From Paenibacillus durus ATCC 35681 (GTDB lineage: Bacteria > Bacillota > Bacilli > Paenibacillales > Paenibacillaceae), in contig NZ_CP011114.1 in NCBI RefSeq assembly GCF_000993825.1, positions 4,650,001-4,714,000 on the forward strand: a stretch of DNA of 64,000 nt. Reading direction: 5' to 3'. Within the stretch, counting starts at the first letter, position 1, and every line of letters starts with the position of its first letter. A program made the position numbers and the translations under genes. Below, piece by piece: positions 54,067 through 62,706 of this stretch. The notes below the pieces were generated by a model. The model had not been told where the DNA came from. It was given only the letters and a program-made list of their open reading frames with translations, and ran no database searches.

Positions 54067-55955
54067 TGAATCCCCTCCAGTTGCGCTTCTACAAGCTCGT
54101 AATAGATGCCTTTGCGTTCAAGCAGCTCCTGATGGGTGCCCATTTCGGCAACCCTGCCCTGCTTCATGACAATAATCTGGTCCATGTCCGCCATCCAGTG
54201 CAGACGGTGCGTAGCTAGGAAGACGAGCTTGCCCTCAAACAGCGGCAGCATCGTTTCCTTCAGCTCATACTCCGTCTCGATATCCAGATGCGCTGTCGGT
54301 TCGTCCAGCAGCATGATCGGGCGATTGCTCAGCAGCGCCCGCGCCAGCGCAACCCTCTGCTCCTGCCCGCCACTTAAGGATCGCCCCCCGCCGCCAATCA
54401 TCTCATCCAGTCCGCCAGGCAGCGAGGCGGCAAGCGGCGATAGACCTGCGGCTGCGACCGCCCTGGTAACGGCTTCCTGTGAAGCCTCCGGGTAATAGAA
54501 ACGGACATTATCCGCCAATGTTCCGCTGAAAATGTACGGCTTCTGCGGAATATACGACGTCTGGCGCCGCCAAGCATCGTCAGTCAGCGAGCTCACTTTG
54601 CAGCCGTTAACCGTTATACTGCCCGCGCCAGGATGCAAAAACCCGGCCAGCACGTCGATCAGCGTCGATTTACCGGCGCCGCTTTCACCGATGATGCCGA
54701 TTTTGCCGGTGCCGGTGAACTGCAGATTGATTTCCTCTAGCGAGGAAGAGCCGCCTTCCTCATACCGTACACCAACGCCCTGAAGAGACAGCGTACTGCT
54801 GCCGTTCCAGGCAAATGTGGACTCCGGCAAGACAGAAGCGCCTCCCCCGGAAATTGCTTCAGAACTCCCCCCGCCGGGGGAGTTCCCATCCAGTTTACCC
54901 GCCGAAGCGTACCCCACGTCATTTTTACGGAACCGGCCTTCCGGCTGCGCCTCATCTCCTGCTAAAGCAATCGAAGAAGTTGGCTCCCCTCGCTCCAGCG
55001 CTACCGCCTTGACCGGTTCACGGTCAATAATGCTCTTCATCGCTTCGCCCGCTTCCTTGCCGTCAAGCGTGGCGTGGAAGTCCGCGCCAACCAGCCGCAC
55101 CGGCAGGAAGTATTCCGGCGCCAGGATTAGGATCGTCAGTCCCGTAACCAGCGTCATCTCCCCGTTCACCAGCCGCAGGCCGAGACTGACGGCCACGGAA
55201 GCGACGGACAGCATGGTGAAGAAATCAAGCGCGAACGATGACAGAAACGCCACACGCAGCGTGCGCATCGTTGCCGAGCGGTAGCGGTCGCTCACCTCGG
55301 CAATAGCCTCGCTGTGGCCCTTGCTGCGTCCGAGAAATTTCAGCGTCTCCAGCCCCCGCAGCGAGTCCACAAAGTGATTGGACAGCGTACGGTACGATTC
55401 CAGCTGCCGGTCCATCTGCTTACGCGCCGTCATGCCGATCAGAATCATGAACACAATAAGGATCGGCATCGTTAAAGTCAGTATTATGCCGCTCATGCGG
55501 TCCTGCGTACACACATAAAAGAGCAGCAGCACAGGCGTTACCGCCATGGAGACCATGCGCGGAATAATCAGTTCCAAGTAGGTGCGGAACTTGGTAACGC
55601 CCTCCAGTACGAGCGTCACCAGGGTTCCCGTTCCTTGATCCCCGGCCATTCTCGGCCCCAGCCGAAACAGCCTGTCCATCATCTCACGCCGCATGGCGCT
55701 GCCCGTCTTCTCGGCGAACCGGTACGAGATGCTGCTCATCAGCAGGCCGCAGGCATGCCGCACCAGAAACGCAAGAAGGAACAACAGCGCAGTGCCCCAT
55801 TGTTCCTTCAGCGGCTTCCCCGCGAACAGCGCGGAGATAACTTCTGCCAGCGATGCCGCCAGCAGCAGGATGGACAAGCTTTGCACCAGGGTAAGGAAGC
55901 CTACCGCCAGAAAGACCGGCCGCACTCCTTTATACCCAAGCAAATTTCTATCCAT
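54063..55955 (-). CDS. cydD: Thiol reductant ABC exporter subunit CydD
   Basis: 630 residues, also longer than usual (about 570) because of a Gly/Ser-rich linker near 335-385 before the ATPase. Motifs: G-E-S-G-A-G-K-S-T (Walker A), L-S-G-G-Q-E-Q-R (signature), L-L-D-E-P-T-A-H-L-D (Walker B) and T-H-R-L-H. Half of the CydDC heterodimer. Its ATG touches the cydB stop. Confidence 0.9.
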   Translation of the reverse strand: MDRNLLGYKGVRPVFLAVGFLTLVQSLSILLLAASLAEVISALFAGKPLKEQWGTALLFLLAFLVRHACGLLMSSISYRFAEKTGSAMRREMMDRLFRLGPRMAGDQGTGTLVTLVLEGVTKFRTYLELIIPRMVSMAVTPVLLLFYVCTQDRMSGIILTLTMPILIVFMILIGMTARKQMDRQLESYRTLSNHFVDSLRGLETLKFLGRSKGHSEAIAEVSDRYRSATMRTLRVAFLSSFALDFFTMLSVASVAVSLGLRLVNGEMTLVTGLTILILAPEYFLPVRLVGADFHATLDGKEAGEAMKSIIDREPVKAVALERGEPTSSIALAGDEAQPEGRFRKNDVGYASAGKLDGNSPGGGSSEAISGGGASVLPESTFAWNGSSTLSLQGVGVRYEEGGSSSLEEINLQFTGTGKIGIIGESGAGKSTLIDVLAGFLHPGAGSITVNGCKVSSLTDDAWRRQTSYIPQKPYIFSGTLADNVRFYYPEASQEAVTRAVAAAGLSPLAASLPGGLDEMIGGGGRSLSGGQEQRVALARALLSNRPIMLLDEPTAHLDIETEYELKETMLPLFEGKLVFLATHRLHWMADMDQIIVMKQGRVAEMGTHQELLERKGIYYELVEAQLEGIH

Positions 55956-56974
55956 TAATATTCGAGAGTCTCCTTATCGCTAAGCCGTTTGTGGAAGATA
56001 AAATAGCTCCAGATCTGATAGCCCAGCACGAACGGCAGCATCGTCAGCGCCACGATCGTCATCACTTTAAGCGAATACTGACCGGATGCGGCGTTCGTGA
56101 TGGTCAAGTTGTAAGCTTCGCCAAGCGAGCTGACCATAACCCGCGGGAACAAGCCCACGAATACGGAGATAACCGAAAGGCCCAGCACCGCGCCCGTCAT
56201 GGCGAATGCCCACCCGTCGCGCTTTTGCTTGCTGAAATAACCCGCCAGTAAGAAAGCGACCAGTCCCAGCGCCGCAATCGCCCACAGCAGCACGCCGCGT
56301 ACTTTGAAGATATCCGTCTGGAAATAAGTCATGATGACAAAAGCCAGCAGCAGCACGCCTGTCGGCAGAAGCAAAGTACGCGCCCGTCTGCGCGCCCGTT
56401 CCTGCAGCTCGCCGAAAGTGCGCAGCGCCGTGAACAGCAGACCGTGAATATTGCACATCAGGACAACCGCAAGGCCGGCCAGCACCGTATAGACATTGAC
56501 AATGTCACCGAAGAAGGCTGCGTGCATCTGCATATCGCCGTCAATCGGCAGACCTTTGATGAAGCTCGCAAATACTATCGCGAGCAGGAAAGGCGGCAGG
56601 AAGCTGCCGATCAGGATGGACAGATCCCAGGTCGTTCTCCATCCGGCGGTTTGCGCTTTGCCTCTGTACTCAAACGCGACCCCGCGCAGGATCAGCCCGA
56701 ACAGAGCGAAGACAAACGGCACATAAAACCCGCTGAACAGCGTCGCGTACCATTCGGGGAAAGCGGCGAACATCGCCCCCGCCCCGGTAATCAGCCATAC
56801 CTCGTTCGCATCCCAGAAAGGACCGATCGAGTTGATCATAACCCGGCGCTGTCTTTCATCCTTCGGCAGCATTTGCGACTGCATTCCCACACCGAAGTCG
56901 AAGCCTTCCAGGAAGAAGAATCCGACGAAGAGAACCGCAATCAGCACAAACCAAAGTTCATTAAGTGAGATCAT
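55955..56974 (-). CDS. cydB: Cytochrome bd ubiquinol/menaquinol oxidase subunit II
   Basis: About 339 residues, nine membrane helices. The start L-N-E-L-W-F-V-L-I-A-V-L-F-V-G-F-F-F-L-E-G-F-D-F-G-V-G is the usual CydB opening; it has AAGAAGGGGTGAT upstream. G-P-F-W-D-A-N-E-V-W-L near residue 50 is a further family mark. Forms the high-affinity terminal oxidase with CydA, with a 4-base gap after it. Confidence 0.95.
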   Translation of the reverse strand: MISLNELWFVLIAVLFVGFFFLEGFDFGVGMQSQMLPKDERQRRVMINSIGPFWDANEVWLITGAGAMFAAFPEWYATLFSGFYVPFVFALFGLILRGVAFEYRGKAQTAGWRTTWDLSILIGSFLPPFLLAIVFASFIKGLPIDGDMQMHAAFFGDIVNVYTVLAGLAVVLMCNIHGLLFTALRTFGELQERARRRARTLLLPTGVLLLAFVIMTYFQTDIFKVRGVLLWAIAALGLVAFLLAGYFSKQKRDGWAFAMTGAVLGLSVISVFVGLFPRVMVSSLGEAYNLTITNAASGQYSLKVMTIVALTMLPFVLGYQIWSYFIFHKRLSDKETLEY

Positions 56975-56978
56975 GGTA

Positions 56979-58367
56979 TCACCCCTTCTTCTTGTTATAC
57001 GGGTCCGTCGAATGCGATTCTTCTTCCACAGTGTACGGGCCTTTTTTAACAACTTTCACGAACAGATAGATCAGCACCACAAAGAGAGCCGCATATATAC
57101 CGTTGAAGGTGATTAGCGAGAACAATACCTGGCCCGGCGTAATGTTGGGCGAAACACTTCTTTCCGTTGTCATCAGACCGAATACCGTCCACGGCTGGCG
57201 CCCGAATTCCGTCATGAGCCAGCCGGCCGTATTCGCGATCGGCGGCAGCACAAGTCCGGACAAGCAGATGCGTAAAAATCGGGTGTTCGGCTGATCGAAC
57301 TTTTTACGCCGCATCAGATACACAGCCCACAGCGTAATGAAAATCATGGCCATGCCTGCCACGATCATAATCCGGAAGCTCCAGAAGGTCGTGCGTACAG
57401 GCGGTATGTAATTGCCCGGACCGTACTTTTGTTCATACTCGGACTGCAGCTCGATCATCCCTTTGACTTCACCGGAGAACTTGCTGTAGGAGAGGAAGCT
57501 GAGCGCATACGGAATCTTCAGTTCATGAGTGCTTGTCTTGTTCTCAGGATCAATGTTGGCGATAACCGTCCAAGGCGCCGGGTCGCCGCTCTTGCCCCAC
57601 AGGCCCTCAGAGGCGGCCATCTTCATCGGCTGGGTCTTAACCAAATACTGCGCCTGCCAGTGACCCGCAAAGGCAACACCAATTGAACTGATAATGCCGA
57701 CGATCGCCGCGATTTTGAAAGACTTTTGAAAGAACGACACATCTTGCTTTCTCAACAGCTTGATTGCACTGATGCCGATAATCAGGAAAGCTCCGGTTGC
57801 AAAAGCGCCCAGTACGGTGTGCGGAAACTCAACCAGAACCTGGCCGTTGGTAATCAGCGCTAAGAAATCATTCATCTCTGCCCGGCCGTTGTTGATCGTA
57901 AATCCGACAGGGTGCTGCATAAATGAGTTCGCCGCCAGAATCCAGAAAGCGGACAGCGTGGTCCCAATCGCCACAAACCAGATGGACAGCAGATGGATCT
58001 TCTTGGAAACCTTCTCCCACCCGAATATCCAGATTCCAATAAACGTCGATTCAAGGAAAAATGCGAGCAGCGCTTCAACCGCTAGCGGCGCTCCGAATAC
58101 GTCTCCGACAAAGCGCGAGTAATCCGACCAGTTCATGCCGAACTGGAATTCCTGCAAAATCCCGGTAACTACCCCGATCGCAAAGTTCACGAGAAAGAGC
58201 TTGCCCCAAAATTTTGCCATTCGTTTGTATTCTTCGTTGCCGCTGCGGACGTACATAGTCTCCATAATCGCGATGATGAATGATAATCCAATCGTTACCG
58301 GCACAAAGAAAAAGTGAAAAATCGTTGTCGACGCAAACTGCATGCGTGACAGCATAACTGTGTCCAT
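56979..58367 (-). CDS. cydA: Cytochrome bd quinol oxidase subunit I
   Basis: 462 residues. Heme ligands are expected at the early H in the F-A-S-T-T-I-F-H segment, H near 185 (E-F-P-H-T) and M near 325; the C-terminal G-R-Q-P-W-T-V-F-G is the quinol-site signature. Reduces oxygen to water with high affinity at low oxygen. First gene of cydABDC. Two TGTGA-N6-TCACA palindromes lie in its promoter. Confidence 0.95.
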   Translation of the reverse strand: MDTVMLSRMQFASTTIFHFFFVPVTIGLSFIIAIMETMYVRSGNEEYKRMAKFWGKLFLVNFAIGVVTGILQEFQFGMNWSDYSRFVGDVFGAPLAVEALLAFFLESTFIGIWIFGWEKVSKKIHLLSIWFVAIGTTLSAFWILAANSFMQHPVGFTINNGRAEMNDFLALITNGQVLVEFPHTVLGAFATGAFLIIGISAIKLLRKQDVSFFQKSFKIAAIVGIISSIGVAFAGHWQAQYLVKTQPMKMAASEGLWGKSGDPAPWTVIANIDPENKTSTHELKIPYALSFLSYSKFSGEVKGMIELQSEYEQKYGPGNYIPPVRTTFWSFRIMIVAGMAMIFITLWAVYLMRRKKFDQPNTRFLRICLSGLVLPPIANTAGWLMTEFGRQPWTVFGLMTTERSVSPNITPGQVLFSLITFNGIYAALFVVLIYLFVKVVKKGPYTVEEESHSTDPYNKKKG

Positions 58368-58428
58368 GTTCTCCCTTCCTTCTCCCGTTTAGTTGCTTTC
58401 TATTTTGTCAAAATTTTAAGAGGTGAAT

Positions 58429-58496
58429 TGTGATGTTTATCACATCTATAATCATTTTTATCGGTAAAAACCAATAAATTTGTGACATTAATCACA
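58429..58496. promoter_or_regulatory. Two Crp/Fnr- or Rex-type operators before cydA
   Basis: TGTGA-N6-TCACA at 58429-58444 (spacer TGTTTA) and at 58481-58496 (spacer CATTAA). The second extends to TTGTGA-N6-TCACAA, which also fits the Rex consensus. They lie 62 and 114 bases before cydA. Confidence 0.75.
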
Positions 58497-58511
58497 AAAT
58501 TTTTGACAAAA

Positions 58512-58542
58512 GCAAAAAAAATAAGACGGTTTTCCGTCTTAA
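58512..58542 (-). terminator. Terminator of the ydjO-like gene
   Basis: On the minus strand AAGACGG and CCGTCTT enclose AAAA and are followed by TTATTTTTTTT. Lies just beyond the ydjO-like stop. Confidence 0.8.
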
Positions 58543-58577
58543 CTGCTTCTCTATTGTCTATATTAAGTATACCCCAT

Positions 58578-58808
58578 TTAAGAAATGGAAATACCCTTCT
58601 TCAATGCTTTAGGATTGCCGTTTGAGTTGAGCAGTTGGGGAAGCATTCTCATACTCTGCTCCATCGGCGCGCTGCACAAAGGACAGGTCGGCGCAACATC
58701 AAACGTAAAATTATCTCTCATCCATCCGTTGCAATCATCGTTCGTGCAGGACCATACGGCGGTATTCTCTTCCGGTATTTCTTCCACTGGTTTCTTCCGG
58801 TAGTTCAT
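58578..58808 (-). CDS. YdjO-like cold-inducible zinc-ribbon protein
   Basis: 76 residues. C-T-N-D-D-C-N-G-W-M-R-D-N-F and P-T-C-P-L-C form a four-cysteine zinc ribbon with the W-M-R-x-N-F signature of cold-inducible YdjO proteins. It lies next to a cold-shock gene on the same strand, as in relatives. Function unknown, induction by cold is known for the family. Confidence 0.85.
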   Translation of the reverse strand: MNYRKKPVEEIPEENTAVWSCTNDDCNGWMRDNFTFDVAPTCPLCSAPMEQSMRMLPQLLNSNGNPKALKKGISIS

Positions 58809-58852
58809 TGCCGTTCCCCCTCCATTTCTCTACATGCAAAGTATGGTTATTA

Positions 58853-58895
58853 TTAAAAAAAGACCGTCCCGATTCTTAGGCGGGACGGTGGTTGT
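58853..58895 (-). terminator. Terminator of the cold-shock gene
   Basis: ACCGTCCCG pairs with CGGGACGGT; on the minus strand seven Ts follow. It separates the cold-shock gene from the ydjO-like gene, so read-through or its own promoter serves the latter. Confidence 0.85.
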
Positions 58896-58897
58896 TT

Positions 58898-59098
58898 TTA
58901 CAGTTTTACAACGTTCTCGGCTTGTGGTCCACGGTTGCCTTGAACAACGTTGAATTCAACGCGTTGGCCTTCGTCCAACGTTTTGAAGCCGTCGCCGACG
59001 ATTGCGCTGAAGTGTACGAATACGTCGTTTCCGCCTTCAACTTCGATGAAGCCAAAGCCTTTTTCTGCGTTAAACCATTTAACTGTACCTGTTTGCAT
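58898..59098 (-). CDS. Cold-shock protein (CspA family)
   Basis: 66 residues, single-stranded nucleic acid-binding beta barrel that melts RNA structure in the cold. RNP1 K-G-F-G-F-I and RNP2 V-F-V-H-F are intact. A GGAGG site precedes the start. The leader of about 140 bases with a strong hairpin fits the usual cold-shock mRNA design. Confidence 0.95.
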   Translation of the reverse strand: MQTGTVKWFNAEKGFGFIEVEGGNDVFVHFSAIVGDGFKTLDEGQRVEFNVVQGNRGPQAENVVKL

Positions 59099-59149
59099 TG
59101 GTATATGCCTCCAAAAAATAAATTAACATGTTATTTTTATCTTTGAACA

Positions 59150-59275
59150 AAGAAAAAATTCACACATTGAAAAAGGCTGTATCTCTAACTTGACAACCCT
59201 TTTCAATGTGAAAATTCAGGCCTCAAATTAAAATATGACTAATATCATAGTAGCACATCATGGAATCAATGGCAA
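59150..59275 (-). promoter_or_regulatory. Promoter and structured leader of the cold-shock gene
   Basis: On the minus strand TTGCCA (59275-59270) and TACTAT (59252-59247) are 17 bases apart. In the transcript, TTCACATTGAAAAGG and CCTTTTTCAATGTGTGAA can pair, leaving a loop of about 20 bases. No gene lies in the rest of 59099-59387. Confidence 0.55.
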
Positions 59276-59387
59276 GTTAATCACCCGGAAATTATCCAGT
59301 TTTTACCGCAAAAGGCTGGCTTCCAAATTAGGCTCAGCCAGCCTTTCCTCAGCAGCGCTTTACTAGTATATACTGCTCCCGCCGGAA

Positions 59388-60626
59388 TTATTCCCCCGGC
59401 TTCTCTTTTAGAGTAACGGTAACTTCCTGCTCTACGCCATGACGGTAAAAAGTGATGACGAGCGGATCACCGATCTTGGTCTCGTTGTACAAATATTTGC
59501 GCAAGCTCAGCGTGGAGTCGATAGTCTGGCCGTTAAATTTCGTAATGACATCGTTCAGCTTGAGTCCGGCTTCCTTGGCCGGACCGACGGCATCAAGAAC
59601 TACAACGCCTTCTTTGACGCTGCTCGGCAGATTGAGCGCCTTGCGTTGGTCCTCGGCAAGCGGAACATACGGATTATTCAAATCGATGGAGTACACGCCC
59701 AGGTACGAGCGCGCGATCTTCCCTTTAAGAGACAGCTCCTCCGCGATCTTGATGACATGATTTGCCGGAATGGCAAACCCGAGCCCTTCTACGCCAGTGT
59801 CGGATATTTTCATCGTATTAATGCCAATTACCCGGCCGTTCAGATCAACGAGCGCTCCGCCGCTGTTGCCTTCGTTAATGGCGGCATCTGTCTGGATAAC
59901 CTCCTGCTCCCAATCATAGACGCCGTCCTGGTTAAGGGATACCGGGATGCTGCGGTTCGTGTAGCTGACAATGCCCGAGGTGAGCGTATCGCCAAGACCG
60001 AGCGGGTTGCCGATTGCAATCACTGTTTCTCCCAGTTGAAGCTTGGAGGAATCTCCTAACTGCGCAATGGTGTTAATTCCTCCGCCATCTATGGAGAGGA
60101 CCGCAATATCGCTGACTTTATCCGCGCCGACAAGCTCGGCTTTGCGGGTCTCGCCGTCCACTGTAACAACCTCAAGCTTGCCCGCTCCGGAGATGACATG
60201 GTTATTGGTTATAATGAATGCCTTATTGCCGGTCTTCCTATAAATCACACCCGATCCGAGCGCCGACTCATCCAGCGTTTCTTTCGTTTCCTCTTCTTTA
60301 TGATTGATGATGCTGACAACCGCCGGACGGACAGTAGCCGCCGCCTTGATAATCCGCTCATAAGGATCGCCGCTGCTTGGCGTGATATTCTGAATGAAGG
60401 CAGGCATCGCACCCTTTGGATGAGACAGCTGGCCTGTAACGAGACTGAACAGCAGAACTGCGACCACTGCGCTGAACAGGGAGCAAATCGCGGACACTTG
60501 CATCGTTGACAAGCTCCGTCCTCTGAAGGGTCTCGACCAGCGGCGGGGCATTGGGCGTTTTGAGACTTTTCGTTCTCTCCGTCTGGATACTTTGGTTGAA
60601 TAGAAATCATCATCAAACAGACCCAT
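59388..60626 (-). CDS. yyxA: HtrA-like S1C serine protease (YyxA/HtrC)
   Basis: About 412 residues. A cytoplasmic Arg/Lys-rich N-terminus, one membrane helix near 50-70, then a trypsin-like domain with triad residues H in I-T-N-N-H-V-I, D in V-S-D-I-A-V-L and S in G-N-S-G-G-A-L, and a C-terminal PDZ domain. The start is the ATG after AGGGGAGAGG; the frame is open further upstream. Last gene of the wal operon; degrades or refolds misfolded secreted proteins. Confidence 0.93.
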   Translation of the reverse strand: MGLFDDDFYSTKVSRRRERKVSKRPMPRRWSRPFRGRSLSTMQVSAICSLFSAVVAVLLFSLVTGQLSHPKGAMPAFIQNITPSSGDPYERIIKAAATVRPAVVSIINHKEEETKETLDESALGSGVIYRKTGNKAFIITNNHVISGAGKLEVVTVDGETRKAELVGADKVSDIAVLSIDGGGINTIAQLGDSSKLQLGETVIAIGNPLGLGDTLTSGIVSYTNRSIPVSLNQDGVYDWEQEVIQTDAAINEGNSGGALVDLNGRVIGINTMKISDTGVEGLGFAIPANHVIKIAEELSLKGKIARSYLGVYSIDLNNPYVPLAEDQRKALNLPSSVKEGVVVLDAVGPAKEAGLKLNDVITKFNGQTIDSTLSLRKYLYNETKIGDPLVITFYRHGVEQEVTVTLKEKPGE

Positions 60627-60928
60627 TCTGTCATCCTCTCCCCTGTTTAACTCTCGCGTATCTGTATGGGCCTGCCTTCCTGCAGGGCCCTCGTTCTCAT
60701 TATAAGACTGCATTCCGGGGCAAAATGTTTCACCTGCTAGTGACCCTGAAGTACTCATTCTCGTAAAAGCGGAATACTTTGTAGCCTATCAGACTATAAT
60801 TCTAGAAAAGCGGACTGAAAAGCAGTATGCAAGCGGGCCTCTTATACCCTCTATTGTACCATAGCGCCGCTATCGGCGCCGTCTTTATGAAAATAAAAAA
60901 ACAACAAATAGTGGAAGGAGAAACAGCT

Positions 60929-61135
60929 ATGGATTCTTTTACTTCAAGTATGGATTTGGCGCAGTTTATCGGTAAACTAGGAGATTTGAAAGACGAACAC
61001 TATCATATGACACTTGCTCTAACCGCAGCGGTCGAACTGCTGATTGACAAAGGACTGATCACACGCCAGGAGCTTGAGCGGAAAATGTCTGATCTTGACG
61101 ATCTTATGATTCGCTCACCGTATCCCATGGCGTAG
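60929..61135 (+). CDS. Small hypothetical protein (68 residues)
   Basis: Not recognised. Mostly helical and acidic; sequence such as L-T-A-A-V-E-L-L-I-D-K-G-L-I-T-R-Q-E-L-E-R-K-M-S-D-L-D resembles a small nitrile-hydratase-like or SHOCT-type helical hairpin, but this is weak. The start follows GGAAGGAG. Its end overlaps the convergent walJ gene by 32 bases. It lies between divergent yyxA and walJ on the opposite strand, conserved spacing unknown. Confidence 0.7.
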   Translation: MDSFTSSMDLAQFIGKLGDLKDEHYHMTLALTAAVELLIDKGLITRQELERKMSDLDDLMIRSPYPMA

Positions 61136-61910
61136 GCCGGTCGTAGTAGGTGTCGCATAGCCTGAACTCGCTGTCTTTATAGAAACAGCCTCTGTCTTCC
61201 ATCGCTCCACGAACGGACATTCTCGCCAGCTCGATCATATTATGATCCCGGCTTAAATGGGCCAGATAGGTCCGCTTAGTGCGTCCTGTCAGAATCTCGC
61301 TGAGCGCCGCGCCCGCCGCGTCATTGGACAGATGGCCCATATCGCCGAGTATCCGCCGTTTCGTATTCCACGGATACCGCCCCATCCGCAGCATTTCGAT
61401 ATCATGGTTGGCCTCAAGCACCAGTACGTCGGCATCCGAGATGGCTGCTCTCACCTTGTCGCTGACATAGCCGAGGTCGGTCGCTACGCTGAGCTTCTCC
61501 CTGCCTTCATAGAAGTTATAGCCGACCGGCTCGGCGGCATCGTGGGAAATGGCGAAGGATTCCACCCGCATATCTCCAAAATCTTTATATTGCCCGGTCT
61601 CCAGAATGTGCCGGTTATGTTCCTCGATGTTCCCGATTCCCTTCTCGATTGCGCTCCATGTATTGCTGTTGGCGTAGATCGGCAGATTGAATTTACGGGC
61701 AACCGCGCCGAGACCCTTGACATGATCGGAATGCTCATGCGTCACGAGTATCCCGTCAATCTCCTCTCCCCGCAGCTCGCGCATCGCCAGCAGCTCCTCA
61801 ATCCGCCGCGCGCTCAAACCCGCGTCGATCATCAGTGTCGTCCCGCCGCCCCGTACAATCGTGGCATTGCCGGTTGAACCGCTGGACAGCACCGTAAATG
61901 AAATCCCCAT
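61104..61910 (-). CDS. walJ: Metallo-beta-lactamase-fold hydrolase WalJ (YycJ)
   Basis: 268 residues. V-T-H-E-H-S-D-H provides the H-x-H-x-D-H metal motif; G-S-T-G-N-A-T-I-V at the start and later D-L-G-Y-V-S and H-L-S-N-D-A-A complete the site. YycJ proteins are thought to be nucleases linked to DNA repair and to the wal system. The start is the ATG after GAGGAG. Part of the walRK-yycHIJ operon. Confidence 0.94.
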   Translation of the reverse strand: MGISFTVLSSGSTGNATIVRGGGTTLMIDAGLSARRIEELLAMRELRGEEIDGILVTHEHSDHVKGLGAVARKFNLPIYANSNTWSAIEKGIGNIEEHNRHILETGQYKDFGDMRVESFAISHDAAEPVGYNFYEGREKLSVATDLGYVSDKVRAAISDADVLVLEANHDIEMLRMGRYPWNTKRRILGDMGHLSNDAAGAALSEILTGRTKRTYLAHLSRDHNMIELARMSVRGAMEDRGCFYKDSEFRLCDTYYDRPTPWDTVSES

Positions 61911-61947
61911 GTCACTTGCTCCTCTTTTTTCGTAATCCGTTATTTCA

Positions 61948-62679
61948 CTAAGGTGTCTTGGGACTGATAATGTCGGCGCTGATGCCATTGACGTAATAAG
62001 ATTTTCCATCCTCCAGCAGGAACCGCCACATTGGCGCCGCTACCTGGCTCTCGGAATTAAACAGCTCTCCGTAATAGCCCAGCTCGATTTCCTTCACCGC
62101 CGCGCCCTGCGGGAAGAACTTCTCGATCAGACTGCCCAGTGCCTTCGAAGCCGGCAGCACCTTCTGCGCTTCACCTTTTCCGCCTTCCCCGATATCAATC
62201 TGCGGCTTGCGGTAAGCGACGATTCTCTGATTATTGTAGACCAGCTCCAGCCTTACGCTGAACAGAGGCCATTTGCCGTCGACCAGAGGATGCAGTACGA
62301 ATTTGCCGACCTCGCTTTCCAAAGGATCGAACCGGTAATTTCCAATATCGGGAATCTGGCTCTCCAGCTCCCCGCTCAGCTCGGTAAAGGAAAAAATCAA
62401 TTTGCTGTCAACCGGCCGGGTGAGCTGAACCATCCCGTCACCCTCACCAGCCGAATAGCGGTACGTAATATCGGGAAGCTGTGGCGTAGCCGCCGGAATG
62501 GGGCACAGAATGCGGATATCCTTCTGCTCCATGATTTGCTGGGTTGAGCCGGAAAGCGAGGTGAAGTCAAGATTGGCGCTGACCTGCTCCCGCAGGTCCA
62601 TCCACAGCTGGTAGCACAGCAGCAGATTCAGCAGCAGAAATGAATAGATCAGCACATTTTTGGCTCTCCCCCAGTCCAT
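61948..62679 (-). CDS. yycI: Two-component system regulatory protein YycI
   Basis: About 243 residues. One N-terminal membrane helix (A-K-N-V-L-I-Y-S-F-L-L-L-N-L-L-L) then an extracytoplasmic domain with the D-W-G-R-A-K-N start of YycI. Start chosen at the ATG after AAAAGGAGGAAGGGC. Works with YycH to modulate the WalK sensor kinase. Confidence 0.93.
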   Translation of the reverse strand: MDWGRAKNVLIYSFLLLNLLLCYQLWMDLREQVSANLDFTSLSGSTQQIMEQKDIRILCPIPAATPQLPDITYRYSAGEGDGMVQLTRPVDSKLIFSFTELSGELESQIPDIGNYRFDPLESEVGKFVLHPLVDGKWPLFSVRLELVYNNQRIVAYRKPQIDIGEGGKGEAQKVLPASKALGSLIEKFFPQGAAVKEIELGYYGELFNSESQVAAPMWRFLLEDGKSYYVNGISADIISPKTP

Positions 62680-62706
62680 GCCCTTCCTCCTTTTAACCAT
62701 GTAGTA

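Noticed and set aside
59160..59222. TTGACA on the plus strand upstream of the cold-shock leader
   Set aside because: No -10 box at proper spacing and no plus-strand gene follows; the sequence belongs to the leader hairpin of the minus-strand gene.
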